From the NCBI GenBank assembly GCA_026119935.1, contig JALRMH010000007.1, positions 1,045,097 to 1,109,096 of the forward strand: a stretch of DNA of 64,000 nucleotides, in the 5' to 3' direction. The position numbers were made by a program, and so were the translations under genes. Under the pieces are notes generated by a model that was not told where the DNA came from, made no database searches, and saw only the letters and a list, made by a program, of their open reading frames with translations. Below are positions 55,051-64,000 of this stretch, piece by piece. The DNA is from Endothia cerciana (Eukaryota; Ascomycota; Sordariomycetes; Diaporthales; Cryphonectriaceae). Positions within the stretch are counted from its first letter, which is position 1; each line of letters starts with the position of its first letter.

Positions 55051-55965
55051 TTATCTCACCAGCCTCCCGGAGAGTACCATATCCTCCCCCATCTGCACCC
55101 AGGTGACCTCCCTCAGCCTCGGGCCCGGTATCCCCCGACCCTCCCCGCCGAGCGGCCTCTCCGGTGCGACCCTCACGCCCCCGGCACCCAGCCAGACCGG
55201 CGCGATGGTGACAATGACGGAGTCGACCACGTGCGCCAGCGCCAGCAGGTCATTGATGACCCGGCCCCCCCCCTCGACCATCAGGCTCCCCACGCCCTGC
55301 TCCCACAGCACCCGCAGCACGTCCTCCCACGCGAGCGCCCACCCGCTGCCGGCGGCCCCCTCCGTGCGCCGCCCGGCGACGCGCAGGTACCTCCCGCCCG
55401 CGCCCTCCACCGCGAGGCGGGCCTCCGCCCCCGGCCCCTCGGCACAGACGACGACCCAGGGCGCCAGCCCCCTGCCCTCGCGCGCGAGCTGGACGACCCT
55501 GCTCCGCTCCGTGGCCCCCCACCGCGCGCCCGGGTCCAGGATGACGGGCCGGGGCCCGGGCCCGGCGGCGCCCGCCAGCCGGCAGTTCAGCCCCGGGTCG
55601 TCGGCGGCGGCGGTGCCCACGCCGACCAGGATGGCGTCGTGCCGCGAGCGGAGGAAGTGCGTCATGGCCTTGGACGCCGGGCCGGACAGCGCGGTGCGGG
55701 CGCCCGGCGCGAGGGAAATCTGGGCGTCGAGGGACTGCGCGTAGGTGAGGGTGAGGAAGGGCCGGGGCGGCTGGTGCTGGTGCTGGTGCTGGTGCTGGTG
55801 CTGGTGCTGCTGCTGGTGCTGCTGCTGTCCTGGTGGCAGGTATGGCCCGAGCTGGGCGGCCCACCGGTCCGGGAACGAGAGGGTCTCTGATGGGCCCGCC
55901 TCTGGCTTGTCCTGGGGATCTGGTGGTTGAGGCGTGGCGTTGGAGGTTGTGGGTTCTTGGGACAT
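55051..55965 (-). CDS. rib7: Riboflavin pathway reductase Rib7 (RibD C-terminal domain)
   Basis: A single-exon 304-residue enzyme. Rib7 reduces 2,5-diamino-6-ribosylamino-4(3H)-pyrimidinone 5'-phosphate with NADPH, an early step of fungal riboflavin synthesis. Domain features are PRPFLTLTYAQSLDAQISLA (start of the RibD-C fold), TALSGPASKAMTHFLRSRHD, AILVGVGTAAADDPGLNCRL, RPVILDPGARW and LWEQGVGSLMVEGGGRVIND (the nucleotide-binding glycine-rich stretch), then VVDSVIVTIAPVWLGAGGV. Before the domain there is a Pro/Ser-rich tail and a low-complexity Gln/His tract (residues about 47-65, alternating Q and H) encoded by a CTG/GTG-type repeat. The ATG is at 55965. The coding region is strikingly GC-rich. 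No signal peptide; cytosolic. Confidence 0.94.
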   Translation of the reverse strand: MSQEPTTSNATPQPPDPQDKPEAGPSETLSFPDRWAAQLGPYLPPGQQQHQQQHQHQHQHQHQHQPPRPFLTLTYAQSLDAQISLAPGARTALSGPASKAMTHFLRSRHDAILVGVGTAAADDPGLNCRLAGAAGPGPRPVILDPGARWGATERSRVVQLAREGRGLAPWVVVCAEGPGAEARLAVEGAGGRYLRVAGRRTEGAAGSGWALAWEDVLRVLWEQGVGSLMVEGGGRVINDLLALAHVVDSVIVTIAPVWLGAGGVRVAPERPLGGEGRGIPGPRLREVTWVQMGEDMVLSGRLVR

Positions 55966-56700
55966 GTTGACGGCCAGCGCACTATATCTGGTGGAACAGG
56001 TGACTTGAGATGAGGGAGGGCGCGGGCGACATCTGCGCTCCTGAGGGCAAAGCGAGTTGTCTATGATATTGTTGAAGAAACAGAGGGGACAGGAGGGAGA
56101 ATCGACGCCAGGGGAGACAAGACGCTTCAGGTCAGATCAGATTAGATCAAGACATAATAAAGAAGACCTCTCTCGAGAAGGGTTAGGGTTTCACCGTGGT
56201 CTTCGAGATGCAGGCGACCTATCGTCCGCCAGATGTTTGGTTGGCCATGCGGACCGACCAAAGAGGCGACAAGAGGGCGCAGGGTGAAGATATTTGGACG
56301 TATAAGAGGTTCTTGTTCATGCGCATACCCTATCGAACTCCTCATCTCGCGTGAGCCCGTGCCTCCAGATTCCCCTGGGAGTTCACCAGTGTCCAGTCCT
56401 ATTCCCATCCAACCCAACAGACCACATCCTCTTCCTCAAGTGCAATCAACTGAAACCTTTCTGGCTTCTGGGTATCATTAAAGGCATTCCAAACGTCTTC
56501 ACCCGCCCCCCCCCCCCCCGCCCTCCCCTCCTCCCTCCTTTGCTTGCGTGACCGGTTCATCCGTTTTGCTGTACATCTATCCCTCAGATGGCAGCAGATG
56601 GTAGTGATAGAAAGACTCCCCCCTTGAGCAGGGAGACCAAGGGACCTATATGTTCCTCCTCTCCGTGCGCAGGTCATTGAGTGCATTATGTGGTGTCGTC
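55966..56700. other. Intergenic between tandem minus-strand genes
   Basis: RIB7 promoter and 3' flank of the FNIP-like gene. A C12-type run lies near 56507-56519. No coding region recognised. Confidence 0.5.
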
Positions 56701-58393
56701 TCACTGCGCAGCATCCACCCCAGCCTCGACGCCTTCAACCCAGGCGCGGACCGCCTCCCGCAGGATGCTCTCCTTCTCCCTGCCACGCCGGGCGCCGCGA
56801 CCGCCTTGGACATGCTCGTCCTCGTCATCCCGGTGGTGTACCACGTCCTTCGCGATGTGCTCCAGCGCCGACAGCACCACGGCCTTGCACTCGCCGCGCG
56901 GCACCTCCAGGTGCGCCGGCGCGCGGGGCTGCGCGTCCGGACCCCTCGCGTCCTCGGACGGGTCCGCAGCCCTCGCCGCCGCGGCCGCGAGCGCGTCGCC
57001 GACGCTCTCCCGGCGCTTGCTCGGGGACCGCGACGAGGACTGCGAGCTGTCCTTGCTCGGGTGCTGGTCACCGCCGCCGGCCCCCTGCGCGATGACCCTC
57101 TCGACGGCCTCGATGAGCGTGTCGTCGAGCGCCACGACGGAGTCCTCGACGAACTCCTCCTGCAGGTGGTGCTCGTACGGCGAGACCAGCGGGGTCAGGG
57201 CGGCGGCGGCGGTGGCGGCGGAGCCCGTCGTGTTGGCCGAGGAGGACAGCGGCGGCGCCGGGGCGACGGCCCTGTCGCCGGGAGCCTTGGGCCGGACGAG
57301 GCGCCGGTAGCGGATGCGCCGGATTGAGAAGGCCGTGCTGTCGGCGATGAGGGCGGAGCTGACGTCGACCCAGCGCTCCCTACCGCGCGCGTCCGCCGCC
57401 ACCGGGGGTGTGGGCTCCGCCCGGAGGGACGCCTTGACCTGCTCGACCAGGTCGGCCTGGGGCGGGATGGCCTGGAGGATGAAGTCTGGGTGGTACCGCT
57501 GGAGCCAGCCCGCAACGTTCTGGGGCACGTCGCCGTCGATGGTGACCCGGCAGGCCTGCTCGAACAGCTCCAGGCCGCTGAGGCCCGGCGTGGACAGGTA
57601 GCCGCTGCTCGACGGGGAGCTCACGGCCGTCTCGAAGGACGCGATGAAGTCGGGGAACGGGACGTCGACGTCGATGACGCCGTCCTCGTTGATCGTCGTC
57701 TTGACCGGCGACTCGAACGCGCTGTTGGGGTCCACCCTCCTCTCGACCGGGATGGGCACCCTGGACGGCTCCGGGCTGTCCTGCCGTCGCCTCCCATCCT
57801 GGCTCCGCCGCGGGGTCTCCGGCAGGTCCTCCTGCTTCTGGGGCCCATCGCCCCTCTGGGCTCGGGACGTGGTGGTGGTGGTGGTGGTGGTGGTGCCTTG
57901 TGGCTGCGCCTCTTCCGCCGCCCTGCCGAGCGAGGCCCTGCGGGCCGCGGCCGGCTTCGTCCTAGGCGACAACGAGGAGGCCTTATCCCGGCTGGTGGTG
58001 GCCGAGTCGCGGTTGGGCGGCGTCGTGGCGGCCGAGTCCCGCCGTCTCGTCGTGCTCCAGAGGCCGCTGATGACGCTGCCCCAGCGCGAGCCGGGCTGCG
58101 TGTCCGAGCTGCCCATGCTGTCCCCCCGCCGCAGCGACCGCTTCAGGTCGTCGGCCGCGGCGCTGTTGCCGCTCCCGGGCCGGCCGGACAGCTGCGACTC
58201 GGCCGCCGTCTGCACGGCAAAGTGCGGGACGCTGGTCTCGGGGACGATGGTGGCGGCGCTGACCTTCCTGGTGTCCAGGTCGGCGGCCAGCATGGGCGGG
58301 TTGCTCGCCCCCCGGATCGACACCGCGTCCGAGGCGCTCCTGTCGCGCCGGCCCTCCATGCTCAGGTGTGCCAGCTGCGCCGGCACCGAGCTC

Positions 58394-58428
<35 letters not shown>

Positions 58429-60180
58429 GGTGCTGCTGCTGCCGCCGCCGGGGGCCGTGGTGTACATGCTCGCGTTGCGGGAGTGCGAGTTGTGCCTGGA
58501 CGTGGACGTGCCCCCCCTGCGGTTGATCTTGCGCCGCAGCGACTCCTCCTTGGTGAGGGGGACGACGAAGGAGGGCGGCGACTGCGAGAGCGTGCCCCAC
58601 GAGGCCGAGGTGCCCGGCCGCTGGGCCCTGGCGGCCGGCAGCTGCAGGTTGGTGGGGAGGAAGGCCGAGAGCAGGAAGACGAGCCGCCGCGCGGCGACCC
58701 TGTCGTGGCCGACGATGACGGTCCGCGCCGGCAGGGACAGGTCGTCGTCGTCCCCGCGCAGCTTCCGCAGCATCGAGAACTGGCGCCGGTACCTGGACGG
58801 GCTCAGGGCCTGCAGCCAGTCCGTGTGGACCGAGAGGAAGCCGGTGAGCAGGTTGAAGAAGAAGAAGCCCCGCTCCCGGCCGCCGGCCCACCGCTCGACC
58901 CAGCGGGCCTCCTCGCGCCAGATGCCCCAGCGGTTCTGGCCGGTGACGACCCTGGTCGCCCTCAGGCCCGAGACGACACGGGCCCTGGCGCTGTCGACCT
59001 CGGACCTGACCTGGCCGTCGCCGGCCAGGCAGTTGGGGAGCAGGGAGACGAACTTGGTGTTCGTCTTGGGCGGCTTCTGGCTCGCGCCGGAGGGCGTCCT
59101 CGGGACGCGGACGGCGGCCGGGTTCGGCAGGGGGTCCGGCGACGCGATGTCCGCCTGCTTCAGCAGCGAGAGGATGGCGGCGGCGGCGACGGACTGCAGC
59201 GACGTGAGCGTCCGCATGATGACGTCCCAGTGCCGCGTGATGGCATCGATGCGCTCCTCCGAGTCCAGGCTGAAGCCCGGGTCGAGGGCGTCGAACCCGC
59301 CAGGCGGGGGCCCGGCGGTGGCCCAGCCCGGCCGCCTCGCGGAGCTGTAGGACGGCGGGAACGCGTCCTGCTGTTCGCCGTAGGAGCTCGAGCCCCGGAA
59401 GGCGGACCTCGCGGCACCGCTGGCGGGTACCGCCCCCGGCGGGGGGGGGCCCTGCGGGAGGCCTATGATGAGCGCGACGGCATACATGGGCGTCCTCTTC
59501 TGCTTGAGCTGGGGCCTCCTCGCCTTGGCCCTCCCGTCGTCGGCGGCAGCGCGGGGGAAGGGGAACTCGGGGCTGTCCTCGCCGAACTGGCCCCGGGCCG
59601 GGCTGGCCGGGCTGTCGTCGGCGGGGAGGCTGACGGGGAAGAGCCTCGTGATGAGCACCCTCTTCCGGTCGGACGGCCGCGGGGTGGGGGGCGAGGCGGC
59701 GTGGCCGAACGGCGGGGGTGTGGCCCCGGAGGTGAAGGACTGCGACAGCTTGCTCGCCCTCGTGGCCGACCTGCCCACGGACCCCCTCCCGTCCCCGAAC
59801 GCCGACACGTCGCTCCGCAGGTCCAGAGAGGGCACGACGTGGACCTTGGTGGAGGTGCCCTTGTAGGCGAGGAACTCGTTGTTCCCGAAGATGCAGCCGG
59901 CGAAGGTGTCGAGCTCCTGCCTGTACTCCCTCGCGGCCCTCTGGGCCTCGGTCTCGGCCCTGCCCTGGGTCCTGCCGTGGACGGAGGACCTCCGGTCGAA
60001 GGCGCTCTGCCGCTGCTGGGGGCTCCCGGGCTGTATGGAGAGGGGGCGGGGGGAGGACTGCCCGGTGCTCGCCTTGCGCTGCTGCGGAAGCCGTCGGGGG
60101 TCCTGGGCGCCGGCCTGGGACAGCCCAGCCACGGTGGCGGGGCGGCCGGCCGGTGAGGAGGAGGAGAACGGCGGCGGCGG

Positions 60181-60224
<44 letters not shown>

Positions 60225-60603
60225 TCTGGGGCGCCGGCAGGGGCTGGCTGTCGTAGAGCAGCGAGGCGGGCGAGGAGCTCGAGGTGTCCTGCATGATCAC
60301 GACGCGGACGTCACGGCCGTCCAGCTCGACGTCGCCGTTGAGGTCGAAGGGGCTGGTGACGGAGGTGGACAGGGCCGAGGCGCTGGACATGGGGAAGACC
60401 TGGTCGTTCCCATGCTGCTGATACAGGGCCTGGGCGTCCGGGAAGAGGAGGCAGCGCGTGTGGATGTCCTCCTGCACGGACCCGAGGGAGGAGGAGGAGA
60501 CCTGCTTCGAGGAGGAGGTGGCGGTGGGGGGGGGGGATGAGGGGCCCTGGGCCTGGGCCGGGGAGCCGGCGGCGGCGCTCAGGGTGAAGAGCTTCCCCAG
60601 CAT
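56701..60603 (-). CDS. Folliculin-interacting protein (FNIP/Lst4) homologue
   Basis: A single open frame of 1300 residues from ATG 60603 (the longer frame begins at a GTG and is not used). FNIP/Lst4 pairs with folliculin/Lst7 as a GTPase-activating complex for Rag/Gtr GTPases at the vacuole or lysosome and tunes TORC1. FNIP features are VQEDIHTRCLLFPDAQALYQ and LDGRDVRVVIMQD with SLLYDSQPLP (N-terminal longin-type region). A central RTPMYAVALIIGLP strand and SLQSVAAAAILSLLKQADIA follow. Later blocks are TGFLSVHTDWLQALSPSRYR and RTVIVGHDRVAARRLVFLLS (DENN-like), with a C-terminal YHPDFILQAIPP and ECKAVVLSALEHIAKDVVHH. Long disordered linkers carry homopolymers: Ser/Pro at about 120-150, Asn13 (near 58394-58430) and Thr8 (57870-57893). 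No introns seen. Confidence 0.85.
57870..57893. repeat. (GGT)n coding trinucleotide repeat
   Basis: Encodes a Thr homopolymer in the FNIP-like protein (read on the minus strand). Confidence 0.85.
58394..58432. repeat. (GTT)n coding trinucleotide repeat
   Basis: A near-perfect (TTG/GTT) array encoding 13 consecutive Asn on the minus strand within the FNIP-like gene; length polymorphism would keep frame. Confidence 0.9.
60181..60224. repeat. (GAT)14 coding trinucleotide repeat
   Basis: A perfect trinucleotide array encoding a poly-Ser stretch in the FNIP-like protein (TCA codons on the minus strand). Confidence 0.95.
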
Positions 60604-60837
60604 CTCGCGGCGCGGCGGCGAGTCTGCCTGGGGCCTGCGGCGGGGTGAGAGGACGGCCCTATCGCGCGGCACGGCGCGGGCGAACCATCTCCTGCCCGGC
60701 GGGTGAGTTCGAGATGAGGCGGGGGCGGCTGTTCTGTGCAGGGAGCCATCGATCGACCCGAGCCCAGGTCAGGTCAGGTCAGTTCAGGTCGTGGCCGGTC
60801 GGCTTGCCCCTCCGTGGCCAGTGCGCGCCACCCAAGG

Positions 60838-60839
<2 letters not shown>

Positions 60840-60873
<34 letters not shown>
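60840..60873. repeat. (CT)n microsatellite
   Basis: A perfect CT array of about 34 bp in the upstream flank of the FNIP-like gene. Confidence 0.9.
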
Positions 60874-60875
<2 letters not shown>

Positions 60876-62012
60876 GCGTTGAAACCCTCGCCGCAAGATT
60901 ATCCAGGAGGCCCCAGGATCCAATAAGATGGATAGTCCGGTGGCGGGTTATGAAGGGTTTTAAGATGGGCCGATGATCGTGGGGAGTGAGTGAGTGAGCG
61001 AGTGAGCAGGCGGACGAGCGGGTGAGTGGCCAACCCAGGTCCTATGTATAGATGAGTCCAGAGGGAGCCGGCTTGTCAATTGCTATGGCCAGAGAGGTCG
61101 AGGGGCAGGACCACCAGCGGGTGGACCGACCTGTTCAGAAGATTGATGGGGACTTTCCCCTCTCCGAGGGCGAGCAGGTGATATTTCGACCACGTAACAA
61201 GGTGTTGTTGTACCCGCAGCGGCAGCGCAGCAGGGGACGAGGTGGGCGGCGCTAATCGGGGGGGGGAAATGGGGCCAGGACACCTCACGATGCTGCCGCG
61301 AGAGACCTGCCAGCGAACGAGGAGGGTGGTCCAGACGCGGCGAGGGGGGAGGGGGGAGGGGTGTGTGTGTGTGTGTGTGTGTGTGTCTGTGCGTGCGTGT
61401 GCGTGCGTGAAAGATGTGGTCTTCTGCGCAGCAAATACGAGGATCTGTTGTTGTTATTGTTGTTGTTTGTTGTTGTGGTTGTTGAAGTTGGAAGTTGAAG
61501 TATGCAAGTAGATGGTCGTTGAGGGTGGCACCGGCAATGGCCTCGAGGCGTGACACCTTCTGAGCTCTGGTGGGCCCGGGAGAGAGACACAAGGAGGTTG
61601 GCCGTCGTCCGTCTGAGGGTCTGAGCAGGCTGTCGTGGTTTTTTTTTTTATTTTTATTTTGTTTTTTTTTAATCTATCAGTCCCGGCAGGTCGTCGAGCT
61701 CTGCTGCTGCCGCCGCCGAGGAACGTACGCCCAGGCCCGGATTTTCTTCAGTCGTCTGTTAGGCGACTCCGTTGTCGCTATGGCCGGAATCGGCATGGCT
61801 CGCGAGTAAGTGGGATTCTGGGACGCTGGACGCTTTTGGTCAACCCATCGCGGCGCTACGGGGAATTTTTTTTTTTTTCTTTCTTCCTTCTTTGTAACGG
61901 CCTGTCACTCGTGCCAGAACCCCAGGATGGTTTTTTTTTCCCCACCTTTCTCCTTCTTCCTTTCTTTCTTTCTGTTAATCCTAAGATAGGCAGACTGGGG
62001 CCAGGGAGGACG

Positions 62013-62042
62013 GCGGAGGACGGCGGAGGACGGCGGAGGAGG
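62013..62042. repeat. 10-bp tandem array GGAGGACGGC
   Basis: Three perfect copies of a 10-mer followed by a GGA-rich degenerate tail to about 62066. Confidence 0.85.
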
Positions 62043-62788
62043 GGAGGAGGAGGAGGAGGGAGGAAGGACATGAAGGTGAGGAGGCACTGTTCAAGATGAG
62101 GGACGACGTCGTCATAGGTGAGAGAGGGCTGTGTGACCCCGTTACCCTCACCTGGCATGGCATGTTCCCCATCTCTCCCCCAGGACCAGGCCGGTCAGGT
62201 CCATGCTTACCACCGACCGACCGACCGACCGACCGACCTTCCTTGGGGGTGGGTGATGGGCGATCAAGTTGCCGGTGCATGTCCCCAAGACAACGCACAT
62301 ATGCACACATGCACACACGCACAGAGGAACACACGCACCTAGCAGGCCCAGCCGGGCGTCAAAGTTGCGGTGTGTACTGCACTGCGTTGGAGGGCTGGGG
62401 AAGGGAAGAAAAAAAAGAAAAAAAACAACAACAAAGAACGTGGGAGGGCAAGGTTAGCCCGGCCGTGGCAATTATTATTCGCGCATGGCCGGGCTGCTTC
62501 TGCCGCACCCTGGCAGACCCCCAGCCTACAGTCAGTCAGTCAATACTATGTACTATAGTAGTACTTTTGACAAGTAAGATAGCAAGTAGTAACTAAGTAA
62601 TTAAGAGAGGACGGACACGGGGAGAGGGGCCCTAACCGCTATGACCTACCTGACCTGTCCTTGGTGCCGTTTGAGCCCATCTATCTCGTCGTTGGGCTCC
62701 GTCGTCGAACCCTCCCTTCCCCAACCCCCCCCCCCAACGGGCGGTGCCTCACACATTGTCATCTCATCTCATCTCGTTTGTTTGTTTA

Positions 62789-62814
62789 TGTGTGTGTGTG
62801 TGTGTGTGTGTGTC
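62789..62814. repeat. (GT)n microsatellite
   Basis: A perfect GT array of about 13 units preceded by TTTG repeats. Confidence 0.9.
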
Positions 62815-63905
62815 ATGACAGAGCCCCCAGCATGCATAGATATCACCCGCCCGCCCAGTCGGGTCTGCTTATGCCACCCGTGGGAACATGCACGCGACCC
62901 CGCGGCCGTATTTAATTATTCACTTTAGGACGATGGGACGGGATAGTCCGTGCTCGGTACGGGGGGGACACGACCCCAGAGGGACCCTCACCTGCAGCTG
63001 ACATACAGTTGACAACCAGACCCAAAAATAAAATAAATAATAGAGCAGTCAATCCAGTCCCAGAAAATACACATACTCACACACTCACACATTCTCACAC
63101 ACTCACACCCCGAGACGTCTTATGTACTTAAGAGCCCTAGGGAATCTCTCGCCCGCCCGCCCGCGTGTGTATATGTGTATGTGCCACCCTCGAGTCCTCT
63201 TCTGGGGGGGGGGGGTGGTTGTGGGTAATGTCGACGAGATTACAATACTACTGAAGTCCCAGGGTGAACACCAGGAGTCGCCGTCAGCCGTCTCGAGCTG
63301 TTATCTCTCTTTTCCCTTCCCTTCTTTTTTCTGGTTTCCTTCTTCTTCTTCTTCTTCTTCTCTCTCTCACCGGCCGTCTCGTTCTAGCCTAGTCAACGGT
63401 CGTTCCCGCAGGTCGTAAGCAGCCCGTGGCCAACCATCCCCCACCATCCTGGCCCGCGGAGGAGGAGGAGCGGCGATCTGGACCACCACCACCACCTCCT
63501 CCTCGTCCTCCTCCTCGTCCTCCTCCGCCGCCGCCGCCGCCGCCACCACCACCCACTTCTTGTCGACGGGGCTTGGTTCTTGTCACTGTTGTGGGCGTCA
63601 GCCCGTCGGGACAGGGTGTGTGACAGCACCTGTGAGGCAGACGGGCGGTGAGCCGAGGAACCAGGCCCTCCCCGGGCAGGTAAGAGATAAGGAACCAAGC
63701 AATCCCATCCCGTCCCAATCCATCACCGAAACCAGCTGCTCGAAACAGGGCCCTCCGCCCGGCTCACCGTCTTGCGCGGCGACTCTCTGCCTGCGGCATG
63801 ATCAACCGCGTGTGTCTCGAGGATTGCTATAGTAGAGATTGTTTTCTTTCTCTCCGGGCTGGCCCTCCCCTGCCCTGAAGGCCCTTATCTGGGTCCCAGC
63901 ACCGC

Positions 63906-63933
63906 CCACACACACACACACACACACACACAC
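63906..63933. repeat. (CA)n microsatellite
   Basis: A perfect CA array near the right edge of the window. Confidence 0.9.
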
Positions 63934-64000
63934 GAGCCCAGCCGGTCCCGCACGGCGGTGACAGCGACGACTTGGGCGGCGCGGGGGGGTTCTGTTTATT

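Larger units (their letters stand above)
60604..64000. other. Upstream flank of FNIP-like gene, simple-repeat rich
   Basis: About 3.4 kb with no recognised coding region on either strand; open frames reflect low-complexity DNA. Simple repeats are dense: (CT)n at 60840-60873, (GT)n at 61360-61386, T-rich tracts at 61639-61670 and 61867-61880, a GGAGGACGGC 10-mer array at 62013-62042, (CGAC)n at 62214-62239, (GT)n at 62789-62814, CACACT-type repeats at 63067-63110 and (CA)n at 63906-63933. It likely includes a long 5' leader or promoter. Confidence 0.6.

Noticed and set aside
56170..56195. GGGTTAGGGTTT resembling telomeric repeat
   Set aside because: Only two partial units, inside an ordinary intergenic region; not a telomere tract.

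Overview
The window looks like nuclear DNA of a filamentous ascomycete (Pezizomycotina, probably Sordariomycetes). Most genes carry short spliceosomal introns (mostly about 50-150 bp) with GT..CTRAC..AG signals. The families are typical of that group: Zn2Cys6 plus fungal trans domain, rhodopsin-like seven-helix membrane proteins, an MCT-type MFS transporter, Bfr1 and Mtg2/Obg. Genes are monocistronic, on both strands and widely spaced, with long non-coding stretches rich in microsatellites and G/C homopolymers. No rRNA, tRNA, CRISPR array or complete transposon was seen. Gene models below were spliced by hand from sequence signals and family resemblance.

Layout. 1-3126 (-): NMD2/UPF2, running off the left edge. 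4.3-4.96 kb: AAA-ATPase pseudogene. 5.5-6.5 kb (-): orphan restriction-fold-like protein. 6.9-7.8 kb (-): conserved fungal protein with three exons. 9.9-11.6 kb (+): mitochondrial Obg GTPase. 11.8-13.0 kb (-): rhodopsin-like membrane protein with a probable GC-AG intron. 17.0-17.8 kb (+): GNAT acetyltransferase. 17.8-22.3 kb: gene desert with a perfect 42-bp inverted repeat, G/C tracts and an ATAC tract. 22.3-24.8 kb (+): Zn2Cys6 regulator. 26.1-27.8 kb (-): RING E3 ligase. 29.7-31.4 kb (-): BFR1, divergent from RPB5 (32.0-32.9 kb, +). 34.1-35.8 kb (-): second rhodopsin-like membrane protein. 35.8-40.4 kb: gene desert. 40.4-41.3 kb (-): pyridoxamine-oxidase-like flavoprotein, divergent from TRM4/NCL1 (41.9-44.7 kb, +). 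45.4-46.9 kb (-): MCT-type transporter. 47.2-49.5 kb (-): PI-PLC-X protein with an N-terminal repeat region. 50.0-53.3 kb: accessory patch with decayed genes and a small secreted cysteine-rich protein. 53.5-54.5 kb (+): beta-carbonic anhydrase with one extra base. 55.1-56.0 kb (-): RIB7. 56.7-60.6 kb (-): folliculin-interacting-protein/Lst4 homologue. 60.6-64 kb: simple-repeat-rich flank.

Most genes are housekeeping functions: RNA surveillance, RNA polymerase, tRNA methylation, riboflavin synthesis, mitoribosome assembly and TORC1 signalling. They are interleaved with accessory loci. There is no biosynthetic gene cluster and no clear multi-gene novel system. The least explained items are the 42-bp hairpin, the orphan restriction-fold-like protein, the repeat-plus-PI-PLC protein, the six-cysteine secreted protein and the concentration of broken genes at 50-54.5 kb.
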